DNA from: Atherinomorus stipes
Taxonomy: Eukaryota > Chordata > Actinopteri > Atheriniformes > Atherinidae
Direction: 5' to 3'
Assembly (NCBI GenBank): GCA_023101725.1
Contig: JALJCO010000108.1
Coordinates: forward strand, 186,001-250,000
DNA length: 64,000 nucleotides
The translations under genes were made by a program, and so were the position numbers. Each line of letters starts with the position of its first letter. The first letter of the stretch is position 1. The notes under the pieces were generated by a model, which worked only from the letters and a program-made list of their open reading frames with translations, was not told where the DNA came from and searched no databases. Of the stretch, positions 23,005 through 34,788 are shown in pieces.

Positions 23005-23655
23005 CCCTAAACCTCTAAAAGGTCTAAATGTGTGACACCAAGTATCTTGAACACATGATCTAAAATTGAAAACTAAGAGGTGACTTACAATTTTTTTTTC
23101 AATGTTATTTTCAACATTTTCATGTCTATACATATATCTGTGACCTTCAGCATTAAATCTGTGATGAATGTCGTATTCAGAGCGGCCTCCTCTTGCTGTG
23201 ATCCCATGTTTTTTATCAGTAGAGTTGGGAGCGTTCGCATACCCCTACGTCACTTCCGGTCTGTTGCGGGGATCGCTATTTTCAGGTGGAGTGGCAGGAA
23301 ATCCCTGTCGGACTGGTATTTGTACATTTTTGCACTGACAATGTTCAGTGTGGACCTTATACACTACCATGGCTTCTACATATGTTTTAAATTAAAGTTG
23401 GCCTTTTAAGTGATGGAAAGAGAGAAGTTTTTCTTTTAAAAAATGGCAGTGCTATTCCAATTAATAAATAATCCGAATAATCATTTGTTGCAGCCCTATT
23501 ACTTATTATTTAATACAACTCCACTGTTTCTGTTGACTGAGGTATCGAGCATAAAGACATTTTAAAGGTGTGACTGAAGAGACTCTGAGGGGATGAGGTG
23601 GGAATATTTCTGCTTCTTGGTCTCTAAATCCAACTTTCTTTCTTTATCATTTCAG

Positions 23656-25490
23656 TGTTCCCTGCAGATGTGCAGCAGCTGTTGGTGATTACAGAGGGAC
23701 TTCTCCGTAACTCAGTCTGGACAAGCAGGACCGAGAGCCAATCTTATAAAAGAGGAACTATGGCCCAATCAGGATGGAGAACAGTTGATGATGGTCTGGT
23801 GGAGTGTGTCACCAGTTTACCAATGATGGTGGCTCCTGTAAAGACTGAAGATGAAGAACAAGAATGTAGTCCTTCTTTACATTCAACCCACCTTCATCAA
23901 ACCCAAGCTGAAGTTAAAACAGAGGTAGAGGCTCCAACCAACAACCCAGCTGAACAGATTAAAGAAGAAATCTGATGAAGAAGTCTGTGGGGGACCAGAA
24001 CTAACCAGTAATCCAGACCCAAATGGTTTTTTACCACAAAACAGTGACCAGAAAGCTTCAGGCTCTTCTGAGATGAATCAAATTTCATATTTTGAACCGA
24101 AAATGGAAGACATCAGTCAAGGCTGTAATGACAACAAGGCACATTGTCAGGTGTAAACAGTGATGTGGAGTTTCAGATTGCAGAAAAAAACCTCAGCTGC
24201 TCTGAAGGTGGTGAAGAGTTTAACTGCCAAGGATCTCTCCAAAGAAATTTGACCAAAAGATCTTTGAGATGTTTGAACAGTAAGAAATGTTTCAAAGCAA
24301 AGAGAAATGTTAATGTAAAGAAAAGTCTCCATGCTGGGGAAAAAACAGTTGGTGGGGATGTTTGTAGTAAAATCTGTAGTCATAAGAAAAATCTTAAGAC
24401 ATGCATGTTAAACCTCACAGGAGAAAGGCCCTTCAGCTGTGATGAATGTGGACGAAGATTTAGTCAAAAGTCAGACTTCAACCGACATGTAAGAATCCAC
24501 ATAGGAGGGAAACCATTCAATTGTGATGAATGTGGAAAAAAATTTAGTCAAAAGAGATACTTGAACGAACACATGAGAATCCACACAGGAGAGAGAGCTT
24601 TCAGCTGTGATGAATGTGGACAAAGATGTAGTCGAAAGATGCACTTGAACGAACATATGAGAATCCACACAGGAGAGAAACCTTTCAGTTGTGATGAATG
24701 TGGACAAATATTCAGTCGAAAAGCAACCTTCAACCGACACATGAGAATCCACACAGGAGAGAAACCATTCAGCTCTGACGAATGTGGGCGAAGATTTAGT
24801 CTAAAGATTCACTTGAACCAACACATGAGAATCAACACAGGAGAGAAACCATTCAGCTGTGATGAATGTGAACAAACATTTACTCGACAATCGAGCTTGA
24901 ACCAACATATAAGAATCCACACAGGAGAGAGACCATTCATCTGTGGTGAATGTGGAAAAAGTTTTAGGCAAAAGACTACCCTAACCAGACACATAGCAAC
25001 CCACACAGGAGAGAAACCATTCAGTTGTGATGAATGTGGACAAAGATTTTTTGACAAGACTCGCTTCAACAGACACATGGAAGCCCACACAGCAGAGAAA
25101 CCTTTCAGCTGTGATGACTGTGGACGAAGATTTAGTCGAAGGATGCATTTGAAAGAACACTTAACAATCCACACGGGGGAAAAACCATTCAGCTGTGATA
25201 GATGTGAACAAACATTTACTCGACAATCGAGCTTGAAAAAACATATAAGAAACCACACAGGAGAGAAACCATTAATCTGTGATGAATGTGGAAAAAGTTA
25301 TAATCTCAAGACTACCTTAACCAAACACATGAGAACCCACACAGGAGAGAAACCGGTCAACTGTGATGAATGTGGACAAAGATTTTGTGACAAGACTAGC
25401 TTTAACAAACACATGAAAATCCACACAAGAGAGAGCCCCTACAGCTGTGAGTATTATGTGGACAAAGATTTAGAGATAAGATTAGCTTAA
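23656..25490 (+). pseudogene. C2H2 zinc-finger paralogue, 12 fingers, frameshifted
   Basis: The exon starts after an acceptor ending TTTCAG (23,655). Unlike copy A, FPADVQQLLV is in frame with MAQSGWRTVDDG, because a 1-bp loss near 23,715 joins the frames. The frame then hits TGA at 23,973-23,975, caused by an extra A in the run near 23,968. It is regained by a 1-bp loss near 24,146, and a 448-residue frame continues to TAA at 25,490. That frame has 12 fingers. Finger 5 has lost its first Cys and its last His (FSSDEC...HMRIN). Fingers 5-8 resemble 9-12. The tail VDKDLEIRLA is shared with copy A. It is probably a pseudogene; the two indels could be sequence errors, and correcting them would give one long frame. 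Confidence 0.8.
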
Positions 25491-28377
25491 CCCTCCTACT
25501 GTCTTGGCGCATTTTTTGATGTTTCAAGAGTGTTTTTTGTGGATAACTTTGGTTGTATTTGTGTTAATGCCATAAAAATTGCCAGAGAAGTGTATTTTGG
25601 GCTAAAGTTAAAAATCTTTGGATTGTTTTTTATTTTACCCCTTTAATGCACTGTGTAAATCAAATAGTTACATCTAGTCCAAGGCATTTTTTTATGCATT
25701 TGACTCCCATACAAATTACACTTTTTTAATCGACTGTTACAGCATAAATTTGAATTGTTCATGTTTTTAATGGATTTCTGTTTGTAAGGGACTGGAATTA
25801 ATGTTTTTATTGTTTTCCATCATGTGTCACTACTATATCCATATATGGTAAATGCAGTTATAAAAGGGAAATGATGTAATTGCCTTTTGAAAATATGATC
25901 ATGCCTGTAAGGCCAAATCAATAATTTTTCAGAAAAAAAATGCACATCACACTGACTGTGTATGCACATCCAAAATACACCCCTTGCCAAGAAACGTATT
26001 CAGTGCAGCACAGTAATAATGCCAAAAGTATGCAAATGTCTAACTTTATGTAAGAGTGTGTGTCTGTGTGCATGTGCGTGCAGAAGTTAACATTCCTTCA
26101 TAAATCTTCAGATGGAAGATAATTGTGTGTTTGGGTGGTGGTGGGGGTGGGGGGGGGTCAAACCTGCTATGAACTTATATCTGCCAAGGAATGATGCTGG
26201 GGGCTGTCTTGGCTGACGCGCCTCTGCAGCATCACATGGACATCGGGGGGGCAGTACCTCTGGACTGGCAGACTGGGGTGGTCGTCCCCCTTTTCAAAAA
26301 GGGGGATGGGAGGGTGTGTTCCAACTTTAGGGGGATCACACTTCTCAGCCTCCCTGGTAAAGGCTATTCAGGGGTCCTGGAGAGGAGTGTCCATTGGATA
26401 GTCGAACCTCGGATTGAGGAGGAGCAGTGTGGTTCTGGTCCTGGTTGTGGAACAGTGGACCAGCTCTTCACCCTCTCCACGATCCTGGAGGGGGCATGGG
26501 AGTTCTCCAACCAGTCTACATGTGCTTTGTGGACTTGGAGGAGGCATTCGATCGTGTCCCCCGGGGATTCCTGTGGGGGGTGCTCCGGGAGTACGGGGTG
26601 CTGGACCCCCTTGTTCCAGCTGTCCGGTCCCTGTACGACCGGTGCCAGAGCTTGGTCCGCATTTCCGGCTGTAGGTCGGATCCATTCCCGGTGAGAGTTG
26701 GACTCCGCCAAGGCTGCACTTTGTCACTGATCCTGTTCAGAACCTTTATGGACAGGATCTCTAGTCCAGCCGAGGTGTTGAGGGGATCCGGTTTGGTGGT
26801 CTCAGGATCGGGTCTCTGCTGTTCACAGATGATGTGGTTCTGTTGGCGTCATCGGGCCGTGATCTCCAGCTCTCGCTGGAGCAATTTGCAGCCGAGTGTG
26901 AAGCGGCCGATATGAGAATCAGCACCTCCAAATCTGAGACCATGGTCCTCTCCCGGAAAAGGGGGGAGTGTCCTCTTCACGGCGGGAGTGAGGTCCTACC
27001 CCAGGTGGAGGAGTTCAAGTATCTGTGGTCTTGTTCAGGAGTTAGGGAAGGATGGACGGGAGATGGACAGACGGATCGGTGCGGCGTCTGCAGTGATGAA
27101 GACTCTGCATCGGTCCGTCGTGGTGAAGAAGGAGCTGAAGAAGGAGAAGCTCTGGATTTACCGTCCATCTATGTTCCTACTCTCACCTACAGTATGACCA
27201 TGAGCTGTGGGTCATGAGATCGCAGGTACAATGCCCAAAATAGTTTCCTCCGCAGGGTGGCTGGGCTCTCTCTTAGAGATAGGGGGAGAAGCTCGGTCAT
27301 CCGGGAGGGGCTCAAAGTAGAGCCGCTGCTCCTCTGTGTAGAGAGGAGCCAGATGAGGAGGCTCGGGCATCTGGTCAGGATGCCTCCTGGACGCCTCCCT
27401 GGTGAGGTATTCCAGGCACGTCCCACCGGGACCAGACCCCGGGGGAGAACCAGGACACGCTGGAGGGACTACGTCTCCCGGTTGGCCTGGGAACGCCTCG
27501 GGATCCCCCTGGATGAGCTGGCGGCTGTGGCCGGGGTGAGGGAAGTCTGGGCTTCCCTGCTTAGGCAGCTGCCACCGCGACCCGATCCCAGATAAATGGA
27601 AGACGGTACGGTACGGTACAGTGTTTATTACTGCATTTTAGATAAAAGGTGAGACAAAAATAACAGATTTTGACCTATAACAAAAATAAAAAATTGCAAC
27701 AAATCTGTGTTGATGCTAGCTGTTGAAACTCCAAGGCTGTGATAATCCCACCGACCCCAAAAAATCCCATATTGCAATTATTGGATGGAATATTATTAAC
27801 TTTTTCTGTTTTTTGTTTAATTTCAAAATCAAGTTTCATTCACAAAAACTGACATTTAGGGGGTTAAATTTAAAAAAACACCATGAATATCTGTTTTGTT
27901 TGTTGAGCACTGAAGCCAGTGACGATATCCATAAAAAAGTAATAATATATAATATTTTTTATGGCATTGCATTTTTTATGTCTTAGGATAACAGGTGTAA
28001 CAAAAATGACATATTTTGACTTAACACAAAAATTAGAAATGCAAAAACATCAGTGTTAATGCCAGTTTTTGACACTCCAAGGCTCTGATAAACCCACCCC
28101 AAAAGAGTCCATTTTGCAATTATGGGATAGAAAATTTTTCACTTTTTGTGTTTTTTGTCTCTTTCTGAAATCAAATTTTAATCACAACAACTGGTATTTC
28201 AGGGGTTAAATTTCAGAATCGCAATGAATATTTGTTTTGCATGTTGAGCACTGAAGCCAGTGATGATGTCCATAAAAAATGTAATTATATATAATATTTC
28301 TATGGCATGGTTTATTATTGGATTTTTTTATGTCTTAGGACTAAAGGTGTAACACAAATCTTAGGGTAGTAGGAGGG
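25491..28377. mobile_element. TTAA-flanked piggyBac-like element, copy B
   Basis: TTAA at 25,487-25,490 (including the gene's stop codon) and 28,378-28,381 flank perfect 10-bp ends CCCTCCTACT / AGTAGGAGGG. The interior matches copy A, including its two ~400-bp repeats (27,650-28,010 and 28,010-28,370). It is interrupted at about 25,640-27,650 by other sequence, including Rex3. Confidence 0.75.
26165..27620 (+). mobile_element. Rex3 retrotransposon fragment (RTE-type LINE), degenerate
   Basis: The translation shows reverse transcriptase blocks WQTGVVVPLFKKGD, FVDLEEAFDRVPRG, VGLRQGC, then FTDD where active elements have FADD, and RISTSKSETMVLSRKR. A C-terminal block follows (RRVAGLSLRDR...SRLAWERLGIP). 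The pieces fall in different frames, so there are at least four frameshifts. Two stretches, near 26,267 (TGGCAGACTGGGGTGGTCGT) and 26,709 (CAAGGCTGCACTTTGTCACT), resemble the conserved Rex3 reverse-transcriptase segments used as PCR sites, as I recall them. The 3' end carries short (GTACG)n repeats. It is 5'-truncated and inactive. Confidence 0.88.
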
Positions 28378-28381
28378 TTAA

Positions 28382-29925
28382 ACAGTAATAAACTGAAGCA
28401 TATGTAGACATGTTAAGAACTTTTATAGTTTTATGTTGATGTATAAATAAACAGCAGCTCTACCATGTGGTAAGGTTACAAGACAAAGCATAATTACATT
28501 ATAAGATCGTCCTCTGCAATCAGATATTTTGGCATGAGCAGTTTCTTGACAATGCTTTCTGTAAAGGGACTTGAGGCAAGATTAAGAAATTAAACTCGCG
28601 ACTGCCGAGACTGGCGCTTCAGGTAACTGCAGCCCCCACCAAGCCGTCACGGAGCACAAACTGAAGCTATAATGTTGTTTACTCACCTTTCTCTCCGTAG
28701 TTCCACGTTTTAGTGTCTTTCAGTTGATCTGGATCGTTTGCTGATGGCAGAAGAATCCATAACTATCGCTTACAGTGTTTGAATTTACCACGACGTCTTC
28801 TTTCTGCATCAAAACTGCGGATGTAGCGTCATTTGACGTCACGTCTGCAGGGCAGCGCGGGAAATTCAGACACCGAATTGCAGCTTTATGCAGCACACAG
28901 CCTGTTCAAGGCAACGGAGAGAAACGTGGTGGAAACGTTATTTTTGGTATTTAACGTTTCATCACCCATTAGTATTAAAAAAAATGGACATGCATGTTTG
29001 TTTTTTTTTAAATGTCTGCCTCTGGTCCCTTTAACTAATAAAAAAAAGAACTGTATGAGATACATAATAAAATTTCTCTTCGCAAGCTGTATGCTAGATA
29101 TCAAATCTGATATCAAATTAATGAATAAATTGAATCAGTTAAAGAATGACCTTAATTAAGATTCAGAAGGAAAATAGTAGAGCCACTGACTGTGACATCA
29201 GGTTTTACCAAAACATAGAAATAAAGAGTAGAAGCAGCATTGACCACTCAAGGGCGAGAAACGTCGCCGCAATCTTGGACCGGTCACAGCTCAGTGAGCG
29301 GCTACCGTGGATGAACGATACCAGAGCTGTGCAGCATTTTCTTACTGTGATCGGCCTAGCATCAAAAGCAGCCACTGGGAGTTCATTTTCACAAGTAAGC
29401 CTGAACATCAGTATCAGTTGTATTTAGTGGTCAGAAGAGTTGCCAGCCTGTAATAATCTGTCCACCGGTGACATCATGGTCAGCTAGTCAGCCTCAGGTA
29501 TTGTGATGCTGTGGTAGAAATAATCCCAGTGTGACTGGTACTACCCTGTTAGACCAGAGTATTTAAACAGGAGACGTCACAGACAGAATAACTGCATCAT
29601 CTCTAACCACAGCAAAATGTTTCTCATGTTTAATAAAATCTCATCTACTTTCATTCACATCAACACAATACTGATTTTACACGCGAGTGTACAGACTCCA
29701 GTATGCTGTTGAGTACACAGTCCTGATACACTCTCAGAGCTAGCAGTGACTGACCAGTGATAACTGGAGGTGTGATGTAAATCAGACATAAATGATGTCC
29801 AAGTGATTGGTGTGAAATAAGACAATATTTGTTTTCTTTCTACCAGGATCAGAGCTCTGCATCGCCTGATTGTCTGACTTCTCTTAAGCCGTAATCCACC
29901 AATTTATGGGAGGAGTGGAAAGGAT
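28382..29925. other. Intergenic sequence
   Basis: No supported gene. The segment near 28,590-28,900 is relatively CpG-rich and could include a promoter, but no exon was identified. Confidence 0.35.
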
Positions 29926-30180
29926 GTAATAATAATAATAATAATAACACATTGTATTTAAAGCGCCTTTCAAGAAACCCAAGGACCCTGTACACACCAC
30001 GCAGCAAATAAAAAAAAACAAAAAACACAAAGAGTCAAAGTGCAATACAAAATACAGGGATAAAATAGAAGTAGTGAGAAAGAGAGAAAAAAATACCAAG
30101 GCCAGGGGGGAAAAGATAAAGACTTTAAAGTGTCTTCTGGAGGAACTGAGGGAGAAGAAACTCATGAATGCAGAAGATAG
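29926..30180 (-). mobile_element. LINE 3' end, 5'-truncated (minus)
   Basis: It starts with an (ATA)n tail and then AAAGCGCCTTTCAAGAAACC, the same 3'-terminal motif as at 42,220-42,240. Both are minus-strand 3' ends of one LINE or LINE-tailed family. Confidence 0.65.
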
Positions 30181-30312
30181 GAGTTAGATATGATGTTTGT
30201 ATTTTATTACAAACAATTTATATTGTGGTTTATTTGACTGCTCTTTCAGTGTGTGTAATACATTGTGTATATATTGTACATATGTGTCTGAATAGAAACT
30301 ATTTCACCACAG

Positions 30313-30616
30313 AGCGCCACAGAAAGTGATTCCTGCCAGTGGCCATCAAACGGTACAATTCTTCTCTCTGGTAGTCATTAAATCATTTACTTATTTGGGA
30401 TCTCCTTTTGTGCAATAATATTGAGGAGCACTGTAAATACTGCCTATTATGTACTGAGATCTAATTTTTATTATCATGTATTGGTATATTTTATTTTATT
30501 CTTACTTTTGCACTTCATTTTTTATTTTAACTAGTCTTACTCTCTCTACGTCTGTAAATGGGAGCAATGCAGAAAAAGAATTTCCCACAAGGGATTAATT
30601 AATTCTGATTCTGATA
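30313..30616 (+). mobile_element. LINE 3' end (CR1/L2/Rex1-like)
   Basis: Begins with coding remnants (FLPVAIKRYNSSL-like) followed by an AT-rich 3' region. It ends in AATTTCCCACAAGGGATTAA and GATTCTGATTCTGAT repeats, the + strand form of a typical fish LINE terminus. Confidence 0.7.
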
Positions 30617-30846
30617 TTGTCACAGATGTAAACATTTTAATTTTTTTTTCTGTCATTAATGTGTAGGATAAGTAGGTAAATAGGTATCATATGAAGTTTT
30701 ATTCGTGAATGTTATAATAGTAGAAAAATGAGGATATATATTTATGCATATTTGCATTGTTACTATTAAGTGTTGAAGTATTATCAGTGTAGAGATGATA
30801 GGAGTGGGAGCATTAGTATAGTATTTAGTATTCCATTATACCTATT

Positions 30847-30912
30847 AGAGCTGCAGCTAGCGATTATTTTAATAGTCGATTAATCTACCCTCGATCGATT
30901 AATTGGATGAGC
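30847..30912. mobile_element. hAT-type terminus fragment
   Basis: The sequence AGAGCTGCAGCTAGCGATTA with following 'ttaatagtcgattaatc' resembles the left end of a widespread fish hAT MITE. No matching right end was found. Confidence 0.45.
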
Positions 30913-30984
30913 TCTTTCTATGTTTTTAAAGATGTGACTGAGATGCAATAATGAGTCCAAATTGGCACCGTTGACCATGACCGG

Positions 30985-31306
30985 TCCAAGATGGCGGCCC
31001 CACGGCTCGTATGTACCAGAACCCACTTCCACCCTGGCGGAACTAATTATCCGGAACCGTGTCTCACACGGACAACAACAAGGGACGGCATTTCCTGCAC
31101 TTCCGTTGCCCATGACACCGGAGCGAAGTTCTGACAGCTGCTTCCTAAATCATCTTCCATCCGCTTCCAGCGGCTACCTCCAGCTGCTCCGGCCCCCTCA
31201 CACCTGGACCCGCCTGCGAAGCTCCCGGGGCGGACTCACGGACGGCGCTGCGACCGCAGAACGGAAGATTATGGTGTAGCAGGGAGCGCTAGCTCAGAGA
31301 CAGCAG
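30985..31306 (+). promoter_or_regulatory. Candidate CpG-rich promoter and 5' untranslated exon
   Basis: A YY1-type motif (CCAAGATGGCGGCC at about 30,987-31,000) sits in GC/CpG-rich sequence, the arrangement often seen just downstream of vertebrate transcription starts. The block ends in CAG|GTAATA (31,306/31,307), a possible splice donor. It lies 2.5 kb upstream of the first ube2f coding exon on the same strand, so it may be that gene's non-coding first exon. This is inference; no transcript evidence is available. Confidence 0.35.
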
Positions 31307-31515
31307 GTAATAAACATGATGATGCTAACACCAGCTAGCTCAGAGACAGCAGGTAATAAACAACATGATGCTAACACCAGCTAGCTCAGAGACAGCAGGT
31401 AATAAACAACATGATGCTAACACCAGCTAGCTCAGAGACAGCAGGTAATAAACATGATGATGCTAACACCAGCTAGCTCAGAGACAGCAGCTAATAAACA
31501 TGATGATGCTAACAT
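31285..31515 (+). repeat. 46-bp tandem repeat, five units
   Basis: The unit runs CTAGCTCAGAGACAGCAGGT through AATAAACA...GATGCTAACACCAG. Four units contain the donor-like CAG|GTAATA at 31,307, 31,353, 31,399 and 31,445, exactly 46 bp apart. The fifth has CAGCTAATA. Confidence 0.9.
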
Positions 31516-32576
31516 CAGCTAGCTTTGTCGCTTCACTCAACTTAAACTCGCATCTCCTCTCATCAGAGCCGAGCCGGTTCTGTGCGGGTTAAACCCAGTG
31601 TACCAGGAGAACCGGTCCGCAGGGAGGGGGGGGCTCAGCTCGGCAGGTTCATCAAGCTAACGCAGCAGATGCGGGACGAGGCGGTGGGTTCATGCTCACG
31701 AATGAATCAGCTCACATCGTTCCTGAGTCACACGGAGCTGCTGCAGCAGGACTTTGTTCTTTTCAGTTTTATTTATCTCAGAATAATAACGGAACTTATA
31801 AATATTTATTGTATTATGCTTCTAAATAAATGAGATGCTGTGGCCACCTGCACTTTATTCCAGCTGTTGATCATAGAGGTGACGTGTGTTTAAACCACCG
31901 CCAGAAGAAAGTCAGATGAACTAGTTTGGAGACTCCACTAGTGTCGCATATCTGACAGCGGTTGTCAGACTTTGCAGCCACCTGCTGCTTGTGTGAAGTA
32001 GAAGATCAGATGAAATAATACGGCTTTGGTATCGTGAATTCTAGCACGTTGATCTGAATGTGCTTTATGCATTATTCGGTGGTTAATCTTTTTTTTTTAA
32101 ATATCTATTTTAATACAGAGGAAGCCGTGCTTTTTGGGGGGAATAAGCCATAATTCTCTCCCATTCTGCAGCCAACCTTACGGTATTTGCGTAGGATCCT
32201 CTTCTTCACGGTAAAACCGTCTGACGCTGAAACATGCTGGTAAATCGGTACAAGGCCCCCTGGAGTCACATACTTCGGTGGTCACAGATTTCGGTGTAAC
32301 ACCGACAGCGCACGCGGGTATGATGTCATAGAAGAGTTTAGGAGAATTATAATGGACATCAATAATAATGAAAATGTAGCATGTAGATTTAATGAACTTG
32401 AACCTGTCTGTTTGCACGCCGAGTCATGTGGCGTTCAAAGACGGTGTTGTTGCAGGAACTCGCAGTTTCCCTGCAGACATCTGAGCAGTAACCGGCTTCT
32501 CTGTGTAAATGAGCATCCCGGTTCAGTGACTGACAGCTGAGGCAGCTGCCGCCCACCCTGCTAAGGGGGGGGGGGG
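31516..32576. other. Non-coding sequence upstream of ube2f
   Basis: No exon was recognised. If the exon candidate at 30,985-31,306 is right, this is its first intron. Confidence 0.35.
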
Positions 32577-32725
32577 TGATAGCTGACACCCCCACACCGC
32601 TATGAGGGGCCTCGGTGATAGCTGACACCCCCACACCGCTATGAGGGGCCTTGGTGATAGCTGACACCCCCACACCGCTATGAGGGGCCTCAGTGATAGC
32701 TGACACCCCCACTCTGCTAGATGCT
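32577..32725 (+). repeat. 39-bp tandem repeat, nearly four units
   Basis: The unit begins TGATAGCTGACACCCCCACA and ends GAGGGGCCTCGG, with starts at 32,577, 32,616, 32,655 and 32,694. Confidence 0.9.
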
Positions 32726-32888
32726 GTACCCTTATGGGGGGGGGGGGGGGACTGCTGTCACATTGGTCCACTGAAGGGGTCAGACCAGCCCCCCAGTCTT
32801 CAGGCTGTGTGTGTTACGAACTCCGGGGGGCACCATGGCTGAAACTGTTGTTTTTTTTAATTTTGGGGTGCTTTCACACCGGGACAGT

Positions 32889-32915
32889 GGGGGGGGGGGG
32901 GGGGGGGGGGGGGGG
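32889..32915. repeat. Poly-G run (27 bp)
   Basis: A homopolymer G run, preceded by another at about 32,738-32,750. Both lengths are likely unreliable. Confidence 0.95.
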
Positions 32916-33053
32916 TGCTCGGTCCGACTGGGCGAGATTTCAGAAAAACGTCTTTGCTCCGGTTTAAGTTTGTTCCCTCCCCCATGAAGCCACAACTGCC
33001 TTCTGGTTAGTTTTTTACCACTCAGAGCACAAGGAGCCGTGCCACAGGGGGCA

Positions 33054-33056
<3 letters not shown>

Positions 33057-33121
<65 letters not shown>

Positions 33122-33157
33122 TGCGTGTGTGTGTGTGTGTGCGTGCATGTGTGTGTG
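33057..33157. repeat. (GT)n microsatellite, slightly interrupted
   Basis: About 100 bp of GT dinucleotides with a few GC or AT interruptions near the right end. Confidence 0.95.
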
Positions 33158-33762
33158 AACACCCGCAGTAATGATGACATCACCACTAACTGACAGGTAC
33201 ATATGAATGAGTCTGACTGCTTCGGGAATCACGGCAGTACCGTCGCTGCTCCGTCTGATTCGCACCAGATGTTTTCTTCTCCAGAATTGCTCTGAAAATG
33301 TTTTTTCTAGTTTTTCAGTCACATCTGGTTCTGCTGGTAACTTATCTGACTGGTTGTTGATTACAAATGTGAGCTGGTCAGAACGAAGTTTGAACATGAA
33401 GATGCAACCGAACCGGTAGACAGATCCCCTCTGACGGCCAGTAAAAGCTGGTTGATGGGTCGTCCTGATCATAGTGGCAATGAGACTTCAGGCAGCAACC
33501 GTGTCCTGCATTTACCAAATTTCCATCAATGCTCTTCAATGAAAACGTCCTCATTCCCAGAAGTTGTTAAAGTTTACTTTATATTTATCTACAGCTGTAC
33601 ATGGCACGCTGACGTTTTTGAGACGGTTTTCAGTTTGTAATGAGTTTAAATGTAGAATTTGTTGTGTAAATTCATGTTGGTGAGCGTTGACGTCTGGATG
33701 TGTGCAGACGTTTGAGCAGCAGTGCAGCGGGGCGGATCGAGGCGCATCACAGCGGCGCAGCC

Positions 33763-33877
33763 ATGCTAACACTGGCCAGCAAGCTGAAGAAGGATGACGG
33801 AGGGAAGACGGGCCGTGCCTCTGGAGCCTCAGACTCCACCCACAGGATCTCCATCAGAGACCGCCTCCTTACCAAAG
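33763..33877 (+). CDS. ube2f: NEDD8-conjugating enzyme UBE2F, first coding exon
   Basis: The frame opens [20 protein letters not shown] and continues to [11 protein letters not shown], closely matching the vertebrate UBE2F N-terminus as I know it. The exon is 115 bp (38 codons plus 1 base) and ends at AAAG|GTACCT. A possible acceptor (gtgtgcag) lies at about 33,707. UBE2F is an E2 that takes NEDD8 from the UBA3/NAE1 E1 and, with RBX2, passes it to CUL5. This N-terminal tail docks on the E1, and its acetylated first Met can bind DCN1-like proteins. It joins in phase to the exon at 40,997 across a 7.1-kb intron, most of which is one hAT element. Confidence 0.93.
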
Positions 33878-34788
33878 GTACCTGCTTCTCTCTGCTGCCA
33901 AATAACAGAAGTGTTGCAGGAAAACAACCGCTGCGAGTGTGTCGGCGAGTGTTCAGGTACTTGTACATTCCCACATTACTGCAGGATTATGTAGTTTCTC
34001 CTCCTCTGTGGTGCTTCTGACTATGTTACATACAACTGTCATCTCATTGGCTGCACTTTGACAGGTCAGCAGCAAATGTGGTCAAAGTTCAAATGGTAAG
34101 CTGCAGATCCGATCGTTACGCCATACTGAAGGTTGCGATACCGCCAAGTCGGCGGCACCGCCCTCTCCATAAGAGAACAATGGGATGGGCAGCGCAAAGT
34201 GTTGTTACTGCGAATCGAACGTCAGGCTCTTGGATAACTTTATTAGATCAGGTCATCATTAGGGCTGTCAATAAATATTCTAAATTAGAATATTTATAAA
34301 TACCCAAGACTCAGATGTGAAAATTAATATTCGAATACTAAATAAATCGTTGGAAAAATCTAATCAATTAAAGCTTTATTAATGTAGCACTTTTCATCCC
34401 AATAAAAGGCAACACAAAGTGCTCGACATAATAAAAACAAGCCTTCACACATCCAAGTATATAACACAAACCACGTATGCACTCAAACAACCCCCCCCCC
34501 CCCCCCCCCCCCCCAATTCCACACCTGACATCAAAAAAATAATGATCCATCAGTACTCTGTGAACAGTATTTTTGTTTTCATAAAATCCTCCTCTTTCAT
34601 TTCTCACCAACTCTGTATTTTCTTTTTGGGGGGGGGGGGTTGTGCCTGAAAGCTAACTATCAACATACATGACAGATGATCGATTAGGAAAAGCACACGC
34701 ATCTCCAGCATGAACTCCGCCATCGTGTCGTCTCTTTGAGCTCAGGATGAAGCTGCATCGCTGAAAGCAGAGCTGACAGTGACACCAG

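Larger units (their letters stand above)
22535..28381 (+). repeat. Segmental duplication, copy B
   Basis: Direct-orientation duplicate of 41-3808. It is longer because of later insertions: a short LINE tail at 22,630-22,714, extra sequence at 23,030-23,480, and about 2 kb including Rex3 inside the TTAA element. Homology with copy A fades right after the terminal TTAA at 28,381, where the split-finger relic seen in copy A is missing. Confidence 0.9.

Noticed and set aside
32780..33472. 230-codon minus-strand frame
   Set aside because: It crosses a GT microsatellite and a poly-G run, giving a His/Thr and Pro repeat with no domain.
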